Position numbers and translations under genes: made by a program. A stretch of 37,859 bases of DNA, from contig CAIRMR010000188.1 in NCBI GenBank assembly GCA_903879715.1, positions 1 through 37,859 of the forward strand. The letters are read 5' to 3'. The number at the start of each line of letters is the position of its first letter. Positions within the stretch are counted from its first letter, which is position 1. The stretch is from an uncultured Bacteroidales bacterium. Its GTDB lineage: Bacteria; Bacteroidota; Bacteroidia; Bacteroidales; UBA4417. Below the pieces are notes generated by a model. That model was not told where the DNA came from, ran no database searches, and saw only the letters and a list, made by a program, of their open reading frames with translations. Positions 18,496 through 27,504 of the stretch are shown piece by piece.

Positions 18496-20649
18496 ATGAA
18501 ATCCCTCAAAATCTCTCTATTCCTTGTTTTTGTAACCATCTTCAGTCTTTTCGCCAAAGCCGACGAAGGCATGTGGTTACCCTTGCTGGTAAGCAAATAC
18601 AATATCAGCGCAATGCAGCATATTGGACTGAAGCTATCGGCAGATCAGATCTACAGCGTTAACCAGGCATGTTTGAAAGATGCTATCATTTCGCTGGATC
18701 ATGGCGGTTGCACGGGATCAATTATCTCAGAAAAAGGATTGCTGATCACAAACCACCATTGCGGGTACGAAGCTATTGCTGAACAAAGTTCTGTTGGTAC
18801 TGATTTTCTTACCGATGGCTTTTGGGCTATGCGTCCGGAGGAGGAATTGCCGATTCCCGGAAAAACGGTTTCCTTCCTCATCAGGATGGAAGATGTCACG
18901 GCCCGTATTCTGGCTAAAGTCACTTCCGAAATGGATGAAGGCGAAAGAGGCCAGGCAATTCAGAAAGAATCGGATCTGATTATCGAAGAAGCGGAGAAGG
19001 AGGCCGGTTCGGCATTTGAAGTTTCGGTTGAAAGTATGTTCGAAGGAAATGAATATTATATGTTTGTATATCAAACGTTTACTGATGTCCGCATGGTTGG
19101 TGCTCCGCCTTCGTCCATTGGTAAATTTGGTGGCGATACCGATAACTGGATGTGGCCGCGCCATACCGGGGATTTTTGCCTGTTGCGCGTATACTCCGGT
19201 GCCGATGGCAAACCTGCCGAATATTCAAAGACCAATCAACCCATGCAGCCTAAACACTTTCTTCCGGTTTCAATTGCCGGCGTTAAAGAAAGCGATTTTT
19301 CAATGATACTGGGTTATCCCGGTGCTACCGATCGTTACCTGACCTCCTACGGAATTCAGGAAAAACTTACCCAGACCAATCCTGCCGACATCAAAGCCAA
19401 ATGGGCCAAGATGGAAGTGATGAAAAAATATATGGACTCTGATGATGCTACCCGAATAGCCTATGCCGGTGATTATGCGTACCTGGGCAATTTCTGGAAA
19501 AAATCATTGCAGGAAAGCAAAGCGCTTTTGCGTTTAAAAGTATACGACGACAAAAAAAGAGTCGAAGACGATTTCCAGGCATGGGTAAACCAGGATGAAA
19601 GCCGGAAAACCAGGTACGGGAATGTAATCGATGATTTTAAAACTGTTTATAAAACAGCCTCCGACACGCGAGCCAACGAAGCAATAACCTATGCAGGTGA
19701 ATTGCTTATGGGTGCCCGAATCTTATATATTGCCTTTCAGACAGGTGAACTAAGCAGCAGGTTCGATTCAGCCGATTTTAACGAAATGGTAAACATCAAT
19801 AAAAACAGGGCAGCTAAGTTTTACAAAACCTTTAACCCGGCACTGGAAAAAGATATGCTCCTCAAAATGCTTGAAATTTATGCCAAAAATGTGGCTCCGG
19901 AATATATGCCTGATTGTTACACAACTATAGAAAAAAAATTCAAAGACGACTATAAAGAATATGTGGATCATATTTTTGAAAAGTCCATTTTTGCATCCAA
20001 AGCAAGTTTGATGGCATTTCTGAATAATCCGAAGAAGAAAACACTTCAAAAGGACCCGGCTTATATTGCGGCTAATTCATTTATTTCTTCGTATATGATT
20101 GCCCGTCTTTCGCAAATGACAGATGAGGATAAATTCTCAAAAGCCCGCCGCCTGTATATTGCCGGCTTACGTGAAATGAATCCCGGAACCACATTTTACC
20201 CGGACGCAAACAGCACTATGCGGTTAACCTACGGCACCGCTAAACCTTACAAGCCGGCTGACGCGCTGTTTGCCGATTACTATACCACTCTGCAAGGTGT
20301 TATGGAAAAGGAGGATTCGACCAATGCGGAATTTATCGTTTCGCCAAAGCTGAAGGATTTATATGCAAAAAAGGATTTTGGCCAGTATGCCGATAATGGA
20401 GTTATGCATGTGTGCTTCCTTACCACGCATGATATTACCGGCGGCAACTCCGGCAGCCCGGTTATAAATGGCAAAGGCGAACTGGTAGGACTTGCTTTTG
20501 ATGGCAACTCCGAAGCCATGAGCTCCGATATTAAATTTGATGTAAACCTGCAGCGGACTATCTGCGTGGATATACGGTATGTGCTATTTGTTGTAGATAA
20601 ATATGCCGGGGCCGGTTATCTGGTGGATGAGATGAAGGTTGTAAGATAG
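18496..20649 (+). CDS. S46 family dipeptidyl-peptidase, DPP7-like
   Basis: A 717-aa exported serine exopeptidase. Residues 1-22 are a signal peptide (SLFAKA-DEGMW), so it should act in the periplasm. The chymotrypsin-like triad is visible: H88 (TNHHCGYEAI), D226 (RHTGDFCLLRVY) and S652 (GGNSGSPV). The S1-pocket position following S652 is glycine (G670, LAFDGNSEAMSSD). In characterised S46 enzymes glycine here marks DPP7-type preference for hydrophobic P1 residues, whereas arginine marks Asp/Glu-specific DPP11. It releases dipeptides from oligopeptides, fitting with the two Xaa-Pro aminopeptidases downstream in the window. Start chosen by signal peptide and family length. It is followed by a terminator. 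Confidence 0.95.
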   Translation: MKSLKISLFLVFVTIFSLFAKADEGMWLPLLVSKYNISAMQHIGLKLSADQIYSVNQACLKDAIISLDHGGCTGSIISEKGLLITNHHCGYEAIAEQSSVGTDFLTDGFWAMRPEEELPIPGKTVSFLIRMEDVTARILAKVTSEMDEGERGQAIQKESDLIIEEAEKEAGSAFEVSVESMFEGNEYYMFVYQTFTDVRMVGAPPSSIGKFGGDTDNWMWPRHTGDFCLLRVYSGADGKPAEYSKTNQPMQPKHFLPVSIAGVKESDFSMILGYPGATDRYLTSYGIQEKLTQTNPADIKAKWAKMEVMKKYMDSDDATRIAYAGDYAYLGNFWKKSLQESKALLRLKVYDDKKRVEDDFQAWVNQDESRKTRYGNVIDDFKTVYKTASDTRANEAITYAGELLMGARILYIAFQTGELSSRFDSADFNEMVNINKNRAAKFYKTFNPALEKDMLLKMLEIYAKNVAPEYMPDCYTTIEKKFKDDYKEYVDHIFEKSIFASKASLMAFLNNPKKKTLQKDPAYIAANSFISSYMIARLSQMTDEDKFSKARRLYIAGLREMNPGTTFYPDANSTMRLTYGTAKPYKPADALFADYYTTLQGVMEKEDSTNAEFIVSPKLKDLYAKKDFGQYADNGVMHVCFLTTHDITGGNSGSPVINGKGELVGLAFDGNSEAMSSDIKFDVNLQRTICVDIRYVLFVVDKYAGAGYLVDEMKVVR

Positions 20650-20670
20650 TTTGGCTTATTATATCCATTT

Positions 20671-20708
20671 AAAAAAGGCAGAACTTTAGCGAGTACTGCC
20701 TTTTTTTT
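20671..20708 (+). terminator. Rho-independent terminator
   Basis: The stem ggcagaact / agtactgcc (one mismatch, loop ttagcg) is extended by an A6/T6 pair and a T8 run. It lies 22 bases after the S46 peptidase stop, and the A/T symmetry might let it work in both directions. Confidence 0.85.
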
Positions 20709-20795
20709 GCTTGTAAAGATCAGGTAAGTTAGTAAAACAGAAGATTTCTCAAGAATATTACCTGCTTATATCCTTCAGTCAAGTATAATTTATTT

Positions 20796-20955
20796 TGATT
20801 AAAGAACAAGGAATGCTGATTAACGATTTATAAAGTTCAGCATAATTTGTTGTTATTCAGAACACATCAAAGATTAAAAATCGCTAACAAAGCGAAGCGA
20901 TTTTATGAGCACATATTAAATCAATTTATTGTGAGTAATCCTTGTTCGTAAATCA
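20796..20955. repeat. 160-bp unit with imperfect terminal inverted repeats and internal hairpin
   Basis: The end sequences tgattaaagaacaaggaatgc (20796-20816, given here as one arm) and its partner at 20935-20955 are inverted repeats matching at 16 of 21 positions. A perfect 9-bp hairpin aaaatcgct / agcgatttt lies inside at 20877-20904. No coding frame is present. It could be a small non-autonomous (MITE-like) element, but no target duplication is evident. Nothing else is recognised in the gap 20709-21019. Confidence 0.4.
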
Positions 20956-21019
20956 TTAAGTAAAACTAATCTCCGAAAACCCCTCCAACTTAATTAAATG
21001 GGAAAAGCGTTTAGTATTA

Positions 21020-21523
21020 TTACTTCCTGACGAAATCCAATCTTTCCCTCAGACAGTCTTCCTTTTTAAGTGAAGCCGAAATTTCGGCCCTGAACGCTTC
21101 GGTTGAAGTAACTGCTTCCTTGCCTCCTACGAGCAAACCCACATCATAAATACTCAGTTTTTTGCCCGAAACCTGGTAATGGTAAGTGAAATAGGTGTCC
21201 ATCTCATTCCCCCTTGCATATAAAAACTTCTTCCCGTCTATTTCGGTAACATATCCACTGAACGTTACAGCATCTACCATGTAGTCTTCACCTTTTTCCT
21301 TAACTTCAATGGCGTATGTGTAATCATCTTCCTTTTCCACCAGCACAACCTGCAAATCGTTGCAGGTATCGTTAACGCAGTGCCAGGTTCCAAGTAAGGC
21401 TTCATCAATGTGCTTTGACCCTGGTTTATCCGGAGGGAAATTCATATCTAAAGGGCAGCCATAAATGAACATTAATCCAAGGAAAAGAGTAGGAAGAATC
21501 AGAAATTTCAAGGTTCGTGTCAT
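21020..21523 (-). CDS. Hypothetical lipoprotein
   Basis: A 167-aa protein with a lipoprotein signal (lipobox IYG-C, C23), followed by a soluble domain starting LLGTWHCVND (residues ~44-53). The GTW opening and alternating beta strands (YTYAIEVKEKG, FLYARGNEMDTYFTYHYQVSG, KLSIYDVGLLVGG) suggest a lipocalin-like or META-like small barrel, but I cannot name a family. It is on the same strand as the PBP1A gene upstream, 167 bases away, so it may be the last member of that unit or separate. It is convergent with the S46 gene. Confidence 0.7.
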   Translation of the reverse strand: MTRTLKFLILPTLFLGLMFIYGCPLDMNFPPDKPGSKHIDEALLGTWHCVNDTCNDLQVVLVEKEDDYTYAIEVKEKGEDYMVDAVTFSGYVTEIDGKKFLYARGNEMDTYFTYHYQVSGKKLSIYDVGLLVGGKEAVTSTEAFRAEISASLKKEDCLRERLDFVRK

Positions 21524-21689
21524 CGTTTTTTGGGGATTGCGTTAAGTACTGAATTGGTTTGAAAAGTAAGAAGCAAAAATTATTTATTAATTTTTTTGAA
21601 ATTAATTCAGGTGGGTGGAGTAATGCGAGCAAATTGATTGCCGGCAAGGAAATTGGATAATCCGGTGAATAAATGCTGAAGATTACATG

Positions 21690-24026
21690 TCAGTACTTAT
21701 CTTCCTCTTCAGTAGCGGAAGTTCCATCCGGGTTATTACTGTCGAAAGTAGAACAGTTGAAATAATCTTCTTTCATGCCTTCGGGGCGTTCAAAATCACC
21801 GCGGGTAAGCTGGAGCTGATTATCGCCATAGACTTTTTTCATATAAAGTGCCCATATCGGCAATGCCATATTTGCACCCTGGCCGAGTGAAGTGCTGCGG
21901 AAACGTATGGTACGATCGTCACCGCCAACCCAAACACCGGTAACCAGGTCGGGAGTAAGCCCCATAAACCAGCCATCGGAGTTACTTTGAGTTGTACCGG
22001 TTTTACCGGCAATCGGGTTAGTGAGGCCGTATTTCCCTCTCAACCTTGAACCTGTTCCGCTTTCCACAACACCCTTCATCAAACCTATCATCATATAAGC
22101 GGTTTCTTCGCTCAGGGCTTCATCCTGGTGAGGAACAAACTGTGCAATCACATTTCCATGTTTATCTTCGATACGCGTGATAAAAAGGGGCTGAACAAAA
22201 ATTCCTTTATTGGCAAAGGTGCTCATGGCGCCCGTCATTTCGTAAAGCGATATATCAGGTGTTCCAAGGCAGATGGAAGGAACGGCAGGCAGATAGCTGA
22301 AAATACCCATTTTCCGGGCAATCTTAATAACTGCCTGTGGCGAAAACCGCTTGATCAGGTAAACTGAAATCCAGTTGATGGAATTGGCAAGCGCTTCTTT
22401 AAGCGTGACCATTTCGCCTTCCTTGTAATCGCTGGAGTTTCCCGGAGCCCATAATTTTCCGTTGGCTTCGATTGAATATTGCACATTGGGAACTTTTGAG
22501 CAAGGATACATTTGTCCATCCTGCATGGCTACCGTATACACAAATGGTTTGAAAGTTGATCCAACCTGCCTGCGGGCAACAACTACGTGGTCGTATTTAA
22601 AATACCTGAAGTTTATACCGCCAACATAAGCTCTTACGTAACCGGTCTGTGGTTCCATCGACATCAGCCCTGCATGAAGAAACCATTTGTGATATTTAAT
22701 GGAATCCATCGGGCTCATGATAGTGTCAATTTCTCCTTTCCAGGAAAAAACCCGCATCGGGATAGCCGTTTTGAAGGCTAGTTCGATAGAGTCTTTCGAA
22801 ATGCCGGCTTTCTTCATACTGCGATACCGGTCCGAACGTCTTTTAGCGGAAGTAAGCAATTTCTGGATTTCACCTCTGTCCGAAAGATCATATGGCGCAT
22901 GCGAATTACCCTTCCAATGCTTGTAAAACGCGGGTTGTATGTCGAGCGATATATGTTCGGTAACGGCTTCTTCAGCATAGCGCTGCATATGCGAATTGAT
23001 GGTGGTGTAAATTTTCAGACCATCTTTATACAGATTATAATAGGTGCCATCCGCTTTTTTGTTTTTAGCAACCCAGCCAAAAGCAGGATCACGAAGCCAG
23101 CGCACAGAATCGGCCATATAATCATCCGGGCTGTCATAATTGTCTTTTTCGGGTTTTTCAGCCATCATCGACTCACGCAGGTATTCCCTGAAATACGTTC
23201 CGGGTCCGCTGTTGTGATCCTGAAGCGTATATTGCGACATGTCGAGTGGCAGAACACGAACCGAATCGTATTGATTTTCAGTGAGATAGCCATTTTCAAC
23301 CATCTGGCTGAGAACAACTTCACGTCGTTTCTTCGAACGTTCTTTATTTCTTACAGGGGAATAATAGGAGGGAGCCCTCAGCAAGCCAATCAGAACGGCA
23401 GATTCCTGTAAATTAAGCTGATCCGGAGTCTTGTCGAAATAGGTTTTTGCCGCTGATTTTACTCCGTAAGCCAGGCTTCCGAAATCTACCGTATTCAGGT
23501 ACAATGCAAGGATCTCTTCTTTGGTATAGTTACGTTCGAGTTTAATGGCCGTAATCCATTCTTTTAGTTTGGCAAAGCCTGTACCGATAACAGTATAATG
23601 CTGCTCACGGGGGAAAAGATTTTTAGCCAGCTGTTGTGTAATAGTACTTCCACCTCCTTTATTTTTACCGGTGATCATCCCCAGAGCAACCCTTACAAGT
23701 GCCCTGCCATCGATACCTGAATGCTGCTCAAACCGGAAATCCTCAGTAGCAATTAGTGCTTTTATGAGCCAGGGTGATAGCTCGGAATAATGAATGTTGG
23801 AGCGGTTTTCAAGGTAAAAGGATCCGAGAGCTTTCTGGTCGGCTGAAATTACTTCGGAGGCAAGTTTGCTTTTGGGGTTTTCGAGTTCTTCAAAGGATGG
23901 CATAAAACCTAGCCAACCTATTGTAAGAGCAGTAAAGAATAAGGCAATAAACAATAAGGAGATCAGGAACCATTTCCAGAACCATTTTACCCATTCGTCT
24001 TCATTCCGGCTTTTTTTCATTTTCAA
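21690..24026 (-). CDS. Penicillin-binding protein 1A (bifunctional)
   Basis: A 778-aa class A PBP that polymerises and cross-links peptidoglycan on the outer face of the inner membrane. One N-terminal membrane helix (residues ~17-40) is followed by the glycosyltransferase domain (GT51): catalytic E95 in ATEDFRFEQHSGID, GGSTITQQLAKNLF (125-138) and RKRREVVLSQM. The transpeptidase domain carries S490-TFK-493 (active-site serine), S549-I-N551 and K675-T-G677. The C-terminus is acidic (ATEEEDKY). The gene starts 25 bases after the gldH stop on the same strand, so the two are very likely co-transcribed. All key residues are intact. Confidence 0.95.
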   Translation of the reverse strand: MKMKKSRNEDEWVKWFWKWFLISLLFIALFFTALTIGWLGFMPSFEELENPKSKLASEVISADQKALGSFYLENRSNIHYSELSPWLIKALIATEDFRFEQHSGIDGRALVRVALGMITGKNKGGGSTITQQLAKNLFPREQHYTVIGTGFAKLKEWITAIKLERNYTKEEILALYLNTVDFGSLAYGVKSAAKTYFDKTPDQLNLQESAVLIGLLRAPSYYSPVRNKERSKKRREVVLSQMVENGYLTENQYDSVRVLPLDMSQYTLQDHNSGPGTYFREYLRESMMAEKPEKDNYDSPDDYMADSVRWLRDPAFGWVAKNKKADGTYYNLYKDGLKIYTTINSHMQRYAEEAVTEHISLDIQPAFYKHWKGNSHAPYDLSDRGEIQKLLTSAKRRSDRYRSMKKAGISKDSIELAFKTAIPMRVFSWKGEIDTIMSPMDSIKYHKWFLHAGLMSMEPQTGYVRAYVGGINFRYFKYDHVVVARRQVGSTFKPFVYTVAMQDGQMYPCSKVPNVQYSIEANGKLWAPGNSSDYKEGEMVTLKEALANSINWISVYLIKRFSPQAVIKIARKMGIFSYLPAVPSICLGTPDISLYEMTGAMSTFANKGIFVQPLFITRIEDKHGNVIAQFVPHQDEALSEETAYMMIGLMKGVVESGTGSRLRGKYGLTNPIAGKTGTTQSNSDGWFMGLTPDLVTGVWVGGDDRTIRFRSTSLGQGANMALPIWALYMKKVYGDNQLQLTRGDFERPEGMKEDYFNCSTFDSNNPDGTSATEEEDKY

Positions 24027-24051
24027 AATACTATTCGTCTGAGGTTTGACT

Positions 24052-24570
24052 TCAGTTTGCTTGTTTCTTAATCAGTATTCCCACATCCGAAATGCCATTC
24101 AGTGTATCTATACGCATCGCCTGGTTTACGGCAATACTATAATTTCCTGGTTTGCGGAAACGCACGCCTTTTCGGAAAAGGAACCTGTTGTCCTTGTGTT
24201 TGCCCATCCCTTTGCCAAACCATTTCCCGTCAGCCGCAGCCAGTATACATTCAGCTGTATCGCGCGAAAATGTATTTCCCGGGTAATATGCGGTGATAAA
24301 CAAATACAGGTTCTGCATATCGTAATCCGTGGTATTGCGGATTTCGAAATAAAAATCGTAAGTGGCCAGCGTATCTTTTGAGTTGAAATTATAAAAGAGG
24401 GTATCTTCAGCTTTCCACTTATCTTTCTTCAGATGCACGGATTCACTGTGAAATACATCATTGTTGCAGGCTGTTGCAGCAAGAGATATGACCATTGTCA
24501 GTACTGAAATCCGGAGCAATAAATGCCGGGATAAGATTTTTTTAAGCGCTATGAATATCGAATCTGTCAT
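24052..24570 (-). CDS. gldH: Gliding motility lipoprotein GldH
   Basis: A ~172-aa lipoprotein. The start MTDSIFIALKK at 24570 is preferred because it puts the lipobox (AATA-C35) after a normal-length signal; an upstream in-frame ATG at 24624 would add 18 residues. Family features include the post-lipobox FHSESVHLKKDKW..., the central FYFEIRNTTDYDMQNLYLFI (residues ~75-94) and the DGKWFGKGMGKHKDNRFLF block. GldH supports gliding and surface protein trafficking in Bacteroidetes, linked with the T9SS. Its presence fits the three T9SS cargos in the window. It lies directly upstream of the PBP1A gene. Confidence 0.85.
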   Translation of the reverse strand: MTDSIFIALKKILSRHLLLRISVLTMVISLAATACNNDVFHSESVHLKKDKWKAEDTLFYNFNSKDTLATYDFYFEIRNTTDYDMQNLYLFITAYYPGNTFSRDTAECILAAADGKWFGKGMGKHKDNRFLFRKGVRFRKPGNYSIAVNQAMRIDTLNGISDVGILIKKQAN

Positions 24571-24871
24571 CAATATTGTGTTTCTTAACTCAATCTTAAC
24601 TTTATTCACAGATATAAATATCAATGTGTTAAAGTTAGGTAAAGCTATAAGTTGTTTTTTCTAAGACTACATTTTTTAGGGGTAGTTATGTTTAATTATT
24701 AACATAAAACACATAATAAAAAATGTAAAAGTAAAGTCAATCCCATATAAAGGTAAATAACGCTATTGTCAGTTACTTTTCCATTTAATGTTAGTTGTTA
24801 TGTGTTTTTCATTCCTTTTTAATCTGGTAATAAAATCAGGCGTAAAGTATTGATATATCAGGTTTGGAGGA
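24571..24871. promoter_or_regulatory. AT-rich gap with nested inverted repeats upstream of gldH
   Basis: No gene is seen. An 11-bp perfect inverted repeat aaaacacataa (24706-24716) / ttatgtgtttt (24798-24808) is present. Its left arm overlaps a 7-bp hairpin ttatgtt / aacataa (24686-24707). The clustering of TTATGT/ACATAA arms suggests an operator or a leader structure for gldH-PBP1A, but no TAnnTTTG box was found on the minus strand. Confidence 0.4.
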
Positions 24872-25990
24872 TTACTTCTTTTTATCAAACCGGTACAGAT
24901 CTTCGCTTGCAACTACAAGCCCGATTGCTGGTTTTTTATCCTGTTTAATCGTAAAGTCCTCTATTTTCTCAGGAATTTTACCTGATTTGTTGAGTGCAAT
25001 TACTTCTTTGACGCGGCTTACGGTTAACGCGAACATTTCGTGTTCTTTGCCTTTATATCCAAACCACATGGTTCCGCCAAAGACATCGATTTTCTGTAAA
25101 AGAACATCGCCTTGTTTGGTTTTGAGTATGGCATTTTCGTCAGGGAAATCTTTCAATGCGTCGTTATAGGCTTCAACTTCATAGTTCAGGCAGCACTTCA
25201 GTTTTGAGCATTGCCCGGCAAGTTTCTGTGGGTTTGATGATAATTGCTGAACCCGTGCGGATGAAGTCGAAACAGAATGAAATCCGCTGATCCAGGTAGA
25301 GCAGCATAGCTCGCGTCCGCACGAACCGATTCCCCCTAACCTGCTGGCTTCCTGGCGCATTCCGATCTGGCGCATCTCTATCCTGATTTTCAGTTCTTCG
25401 GCAAGTATTTTTATCAGTTCCCTGAAATCAACCCTGTCCTCGGCAGTATAAAAGAAGATCGCTTTGGTGTCATCGCCCTGGTATTCAATGTCGTTAACCT
25501 TCATCTTAAGGCCAAGTTTCAGCGCTGCCACTCTTGTTTTATACAAGGCATCGTGTTCTTTCGAAATAGCGTGCAGCCATTTATCCACATCTGCCTGTTT
25601 GGCTTTACGATAGAGTTTACGAATGTCCTCTTTTGCAGGATTTACGTTTTTTCGTAGCATCTGCAACCTGGCAGTTTCACCGGTGAGGGTTACTATGCCA
25701 ATGTCGTGACCCGGCGATGCTTCTACGGCAACGATATCTCCATTATGAATGGAAAGTCCTGTAGGAATACGGAAGAAGTCCTTGTGGTTGTTTTTAAATC
25801 TTACTTCGGCGCAATCGAATTTACCGGTGCTTCCAGGCGTCGGAAGTTTGCTCAGCCAGTCGTAAGTTGACAGTTTGGCGCACTTTTGTTCAGCTCCCGC
25901 TCTGCCAATCAAAGGGTTGCTGTTCCCGCAACATCCTCTTGATCCGATATTATCCCTGCCTGATATATTTGGTTGTATGTTTTCGTCCAT
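24872..25990 (-). CDS. PSP1-domain protein, RicT/YaaT-like
   Basis: A 372-aa cytoplasmic protein with a PSP1 domain (residues ~95-240; core EYQGDDTKAIFFYTAEDRVDFRELIKILA..., SRLGGIGSCGRELCC). Cysteine pairs C20-C21, C229-C230 and C266-C267 plus C224 and C261 are candidate iron-sulfur ligands, as in the RicT subunit of the Bacillus RicAFT complex. That complex acts with RNase Y in mRNA processing, but the Bacteroidetes role is not established. The N-terminus (GSRGCCGNSNPLIGRAG) and the basic C-terminus lie outside the domain. It lies between holB and gldH on the same strand, with 128 bases to holB. Confidence 0.85.
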   Translation of the reverse strand: MDENIQPNISGRDNIGSRGCCGNSNPLIGRAGAEQKCAKLSTYDWLSKLPTPGSTGKFDCAEVRFKNNHKDFFRIPTGLSIHNGDIVAVEASPGHDIGIVTLTGETARLQMLRKNVNPAKEDIRKLYRKAKQADVDKWLHAISKEHDALYKTRVAALKLGLKMKVNDIEYQGDDTKAIFFYTAEDRVDFRELIKILAEELKIRIEMRQIGMRQEASRLGGIGSCGRELCCSTWISGFHSVSTSSARVQQLSSNPQKLAGQCSKLKCCLNYEVEAYNDALKDFPDENAILKTKQGDVLLQKIDVFGGTMWFGYKGKEHEMFALTVSRVKEVIALNKSGKIPEKIEDFTIKQDKKPAIGLVVASEDLYRFDKKK

Positions 25991-26118
25991 GTTGAGTTAA
26001 AGATATTCCTCCTGAAACTACAGCGTTAGAGTAACGAAGGTATTGCTGTTATAGTATATCCCGGAAGCTTACAATTGCTGGATTGAATTAACATCGGTTC
26101 CGGTACGAAGTGACAAAT

Positions 26119-27318
26119 TTACACATTTTTGACTTGGGGCGTGGCCGGAATTTTCAATATCCTGGCAATGAGGTGCGAAAGGTCAGTAAGAACGATGTTG
26201 GCATTGGCATTCCGCTCAATATGAAAGATTGCACGGTTTACTTCCTCATCGAATTTTTCGATATTTCGCGGATGGATGAAAGGGGAGAAGTTTTTTACAA
26301 ATGCAAGCTCTTCACCATCGAGTTTTACCAGGTGATGGTTACCCACATTGTATTGCAGGCAAATTCTGAACATATCCAGGGCATAAGCCAGCATCTCTTT
26401 TTGCTTTTCGCGGCTTCCGTCGCCGATTAAAAGCGGGATCGTTTCCTGCAGCTTGTCATAATCTTTCAGGTTGCCGGCAATGGTAAAACAGCGGCGCATC
26501 CATTCACGGAAAGTAATAAAGCGTTCACGCTCGGTGGCCAGAGAAACAGATCCGGAGCCGGTTTTGCCGGCAAGCATTAACGCGGCGGTAAAATTGCCGT
26601 CAGCCGAGCGGGCAATTTTTAACGCATCAGCGGTATTTATTTCATACTGTTGTTCCAGTGTTTGCTTAATATCCGCGTCATTTAACCGTGGGAATTTTAT
26701 CAGTTGTGCCCGCGAAAGAATAGTGGCGATTATTTGTTCCTGGTTTTCGGATATCAGCAGGAAAAGTGTTTTATCTGAGGGTTCTTCCAGGTTTTTAAGC
26801 AGTTTGTTGGCTGAAGTAATATTCATTTTCTCAACCATCCAGATAATCATCACTTTATACTCAGCCTCATAGGCTTTGTATGCTAGCGAACGGTTAATGC
26901 CATCGGCTTCTTCAGCATTGATCATGCCTTGTTTTTTCTCTATACCGATTTTCTCATACCAATCAGGCAGCGAAACATAGTAATTGTTCTGTTGCAGAAA
27001 TTCGCGCCAGGGGACGATAAAGTCTTTACTCAGCACATTTTTATCATCAACTTCCTTTGTTTTGTTGATAGGATAAATGAAGTGGAGGTCAGGGTGAATA
27101 AGCTTGCTGTATTTTTTGCACGACGGGCATTCGCCGCACGAATCTTCGGGTGTTCGTCTACGGCAATTGATGTATTGGGCATACGCTAAAGCCAGGGCCA
27201 GTTTCCCTGACCCTTCGGGTCCGAGGAAAAGCTGTGCATGGCTTACGCGGTTGTCGAGTACGGTACGTTTAAGGCGTTGTTTCAGCGGCTCCTGCCCAAC
27301 GATATCACTGAATTTCAT
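26119..27318 (-). CDS. holB: DNA polymerase III subunit delta prime
   Basis: A 399-aa clamp-loader AAA+ subunit. The start MKFSDIVGQEPLKQRL at 27318 is chosen because the family begins with this FSDIVGQ motif; the open frame runs 27 codons further upstream but that part is low-complexity. Visible features are the P-loop-like GPEGSGKLALA (residues ~33-43), a Zn-module C-x8-C-x2-C-x2-C (CRRRTPEDSCGECPSC), and ATILSRAQLIKFPRL, where the usual SRC motif reads SRA. It loads the sliding clamp during replication together with the tau and delta subunits. It is the first gene of the likely holB-ricT-gldH-PBP1A unit. Confidence 0.9.
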   Translation of the reverse strand: MKFSDIVGQEPLKQRLKRTVLDNRVSHAQLFLGPEGSGKLALALAYAQYINCRRRTPEDSCGECPSCKKYSKLIHPDLHFIYPINKTKEVDDKNVLSKDFIVPWREFLQQNNYYVSLPDWYEKIGIEKKQGMINAEEADGINRSLAYKAYEAEYKVMIIWMVEKMNITSANKLLKNLEEPSDKTLFLLISENQEQIIATILSRAQLIKFPRLNDADIKQTLEQQYEINTADALKIARSADGNFTAALMLAGKTGSGSVSLATERERFITFREWMRRCFTIAGNLKDYDKLQETIPLLIGDGSREKQKEMLAYALDMFRICLQYNVGNHHLVKLDGEELAFVKNFSPFIHPRNIEKFDEEVNRAIFHIERNANANIVLTDLSHLIARILKIPATPQVKNV

Positions 27319-27437
27319 AGGTTGTAAAGTGAAAAATCCAAGGGGTAAAGGTAAGGGAATTTTTTGAAGGTGGGAATGGGGAGAATAAGCTGGCTTCACT
27401 GCATTTTTAAAAGCAATTTTCTAGGCTCATCTTCCAT

Positions 27438-27474
27438 AAAAAAAACCTGAAAGCCCGTTAATGCATTTCAGGTT
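27438..27474 (-). terminator. Rho-independent terminator after sdhB
   Basis: On the minus strand the 9-bp stem aacctgaaa / tttcaggtt (13-base loop) is followed by a run of eight T. It lies about 30 bases after the sdhB stop codon and should end the sdh transcript. Confidence 0.85.
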
Positions 27475-27504
27475 AATATCATAAGTTTTAAAAATAAACC
27501 AGAG

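Noticed and set aside
22899-23411. 170-aa plus-strand open frame opposite PBP1A
   Set aside because: It is antisense to the GT51/transpeptidase gene, whose motifs are fully intact; no family features.
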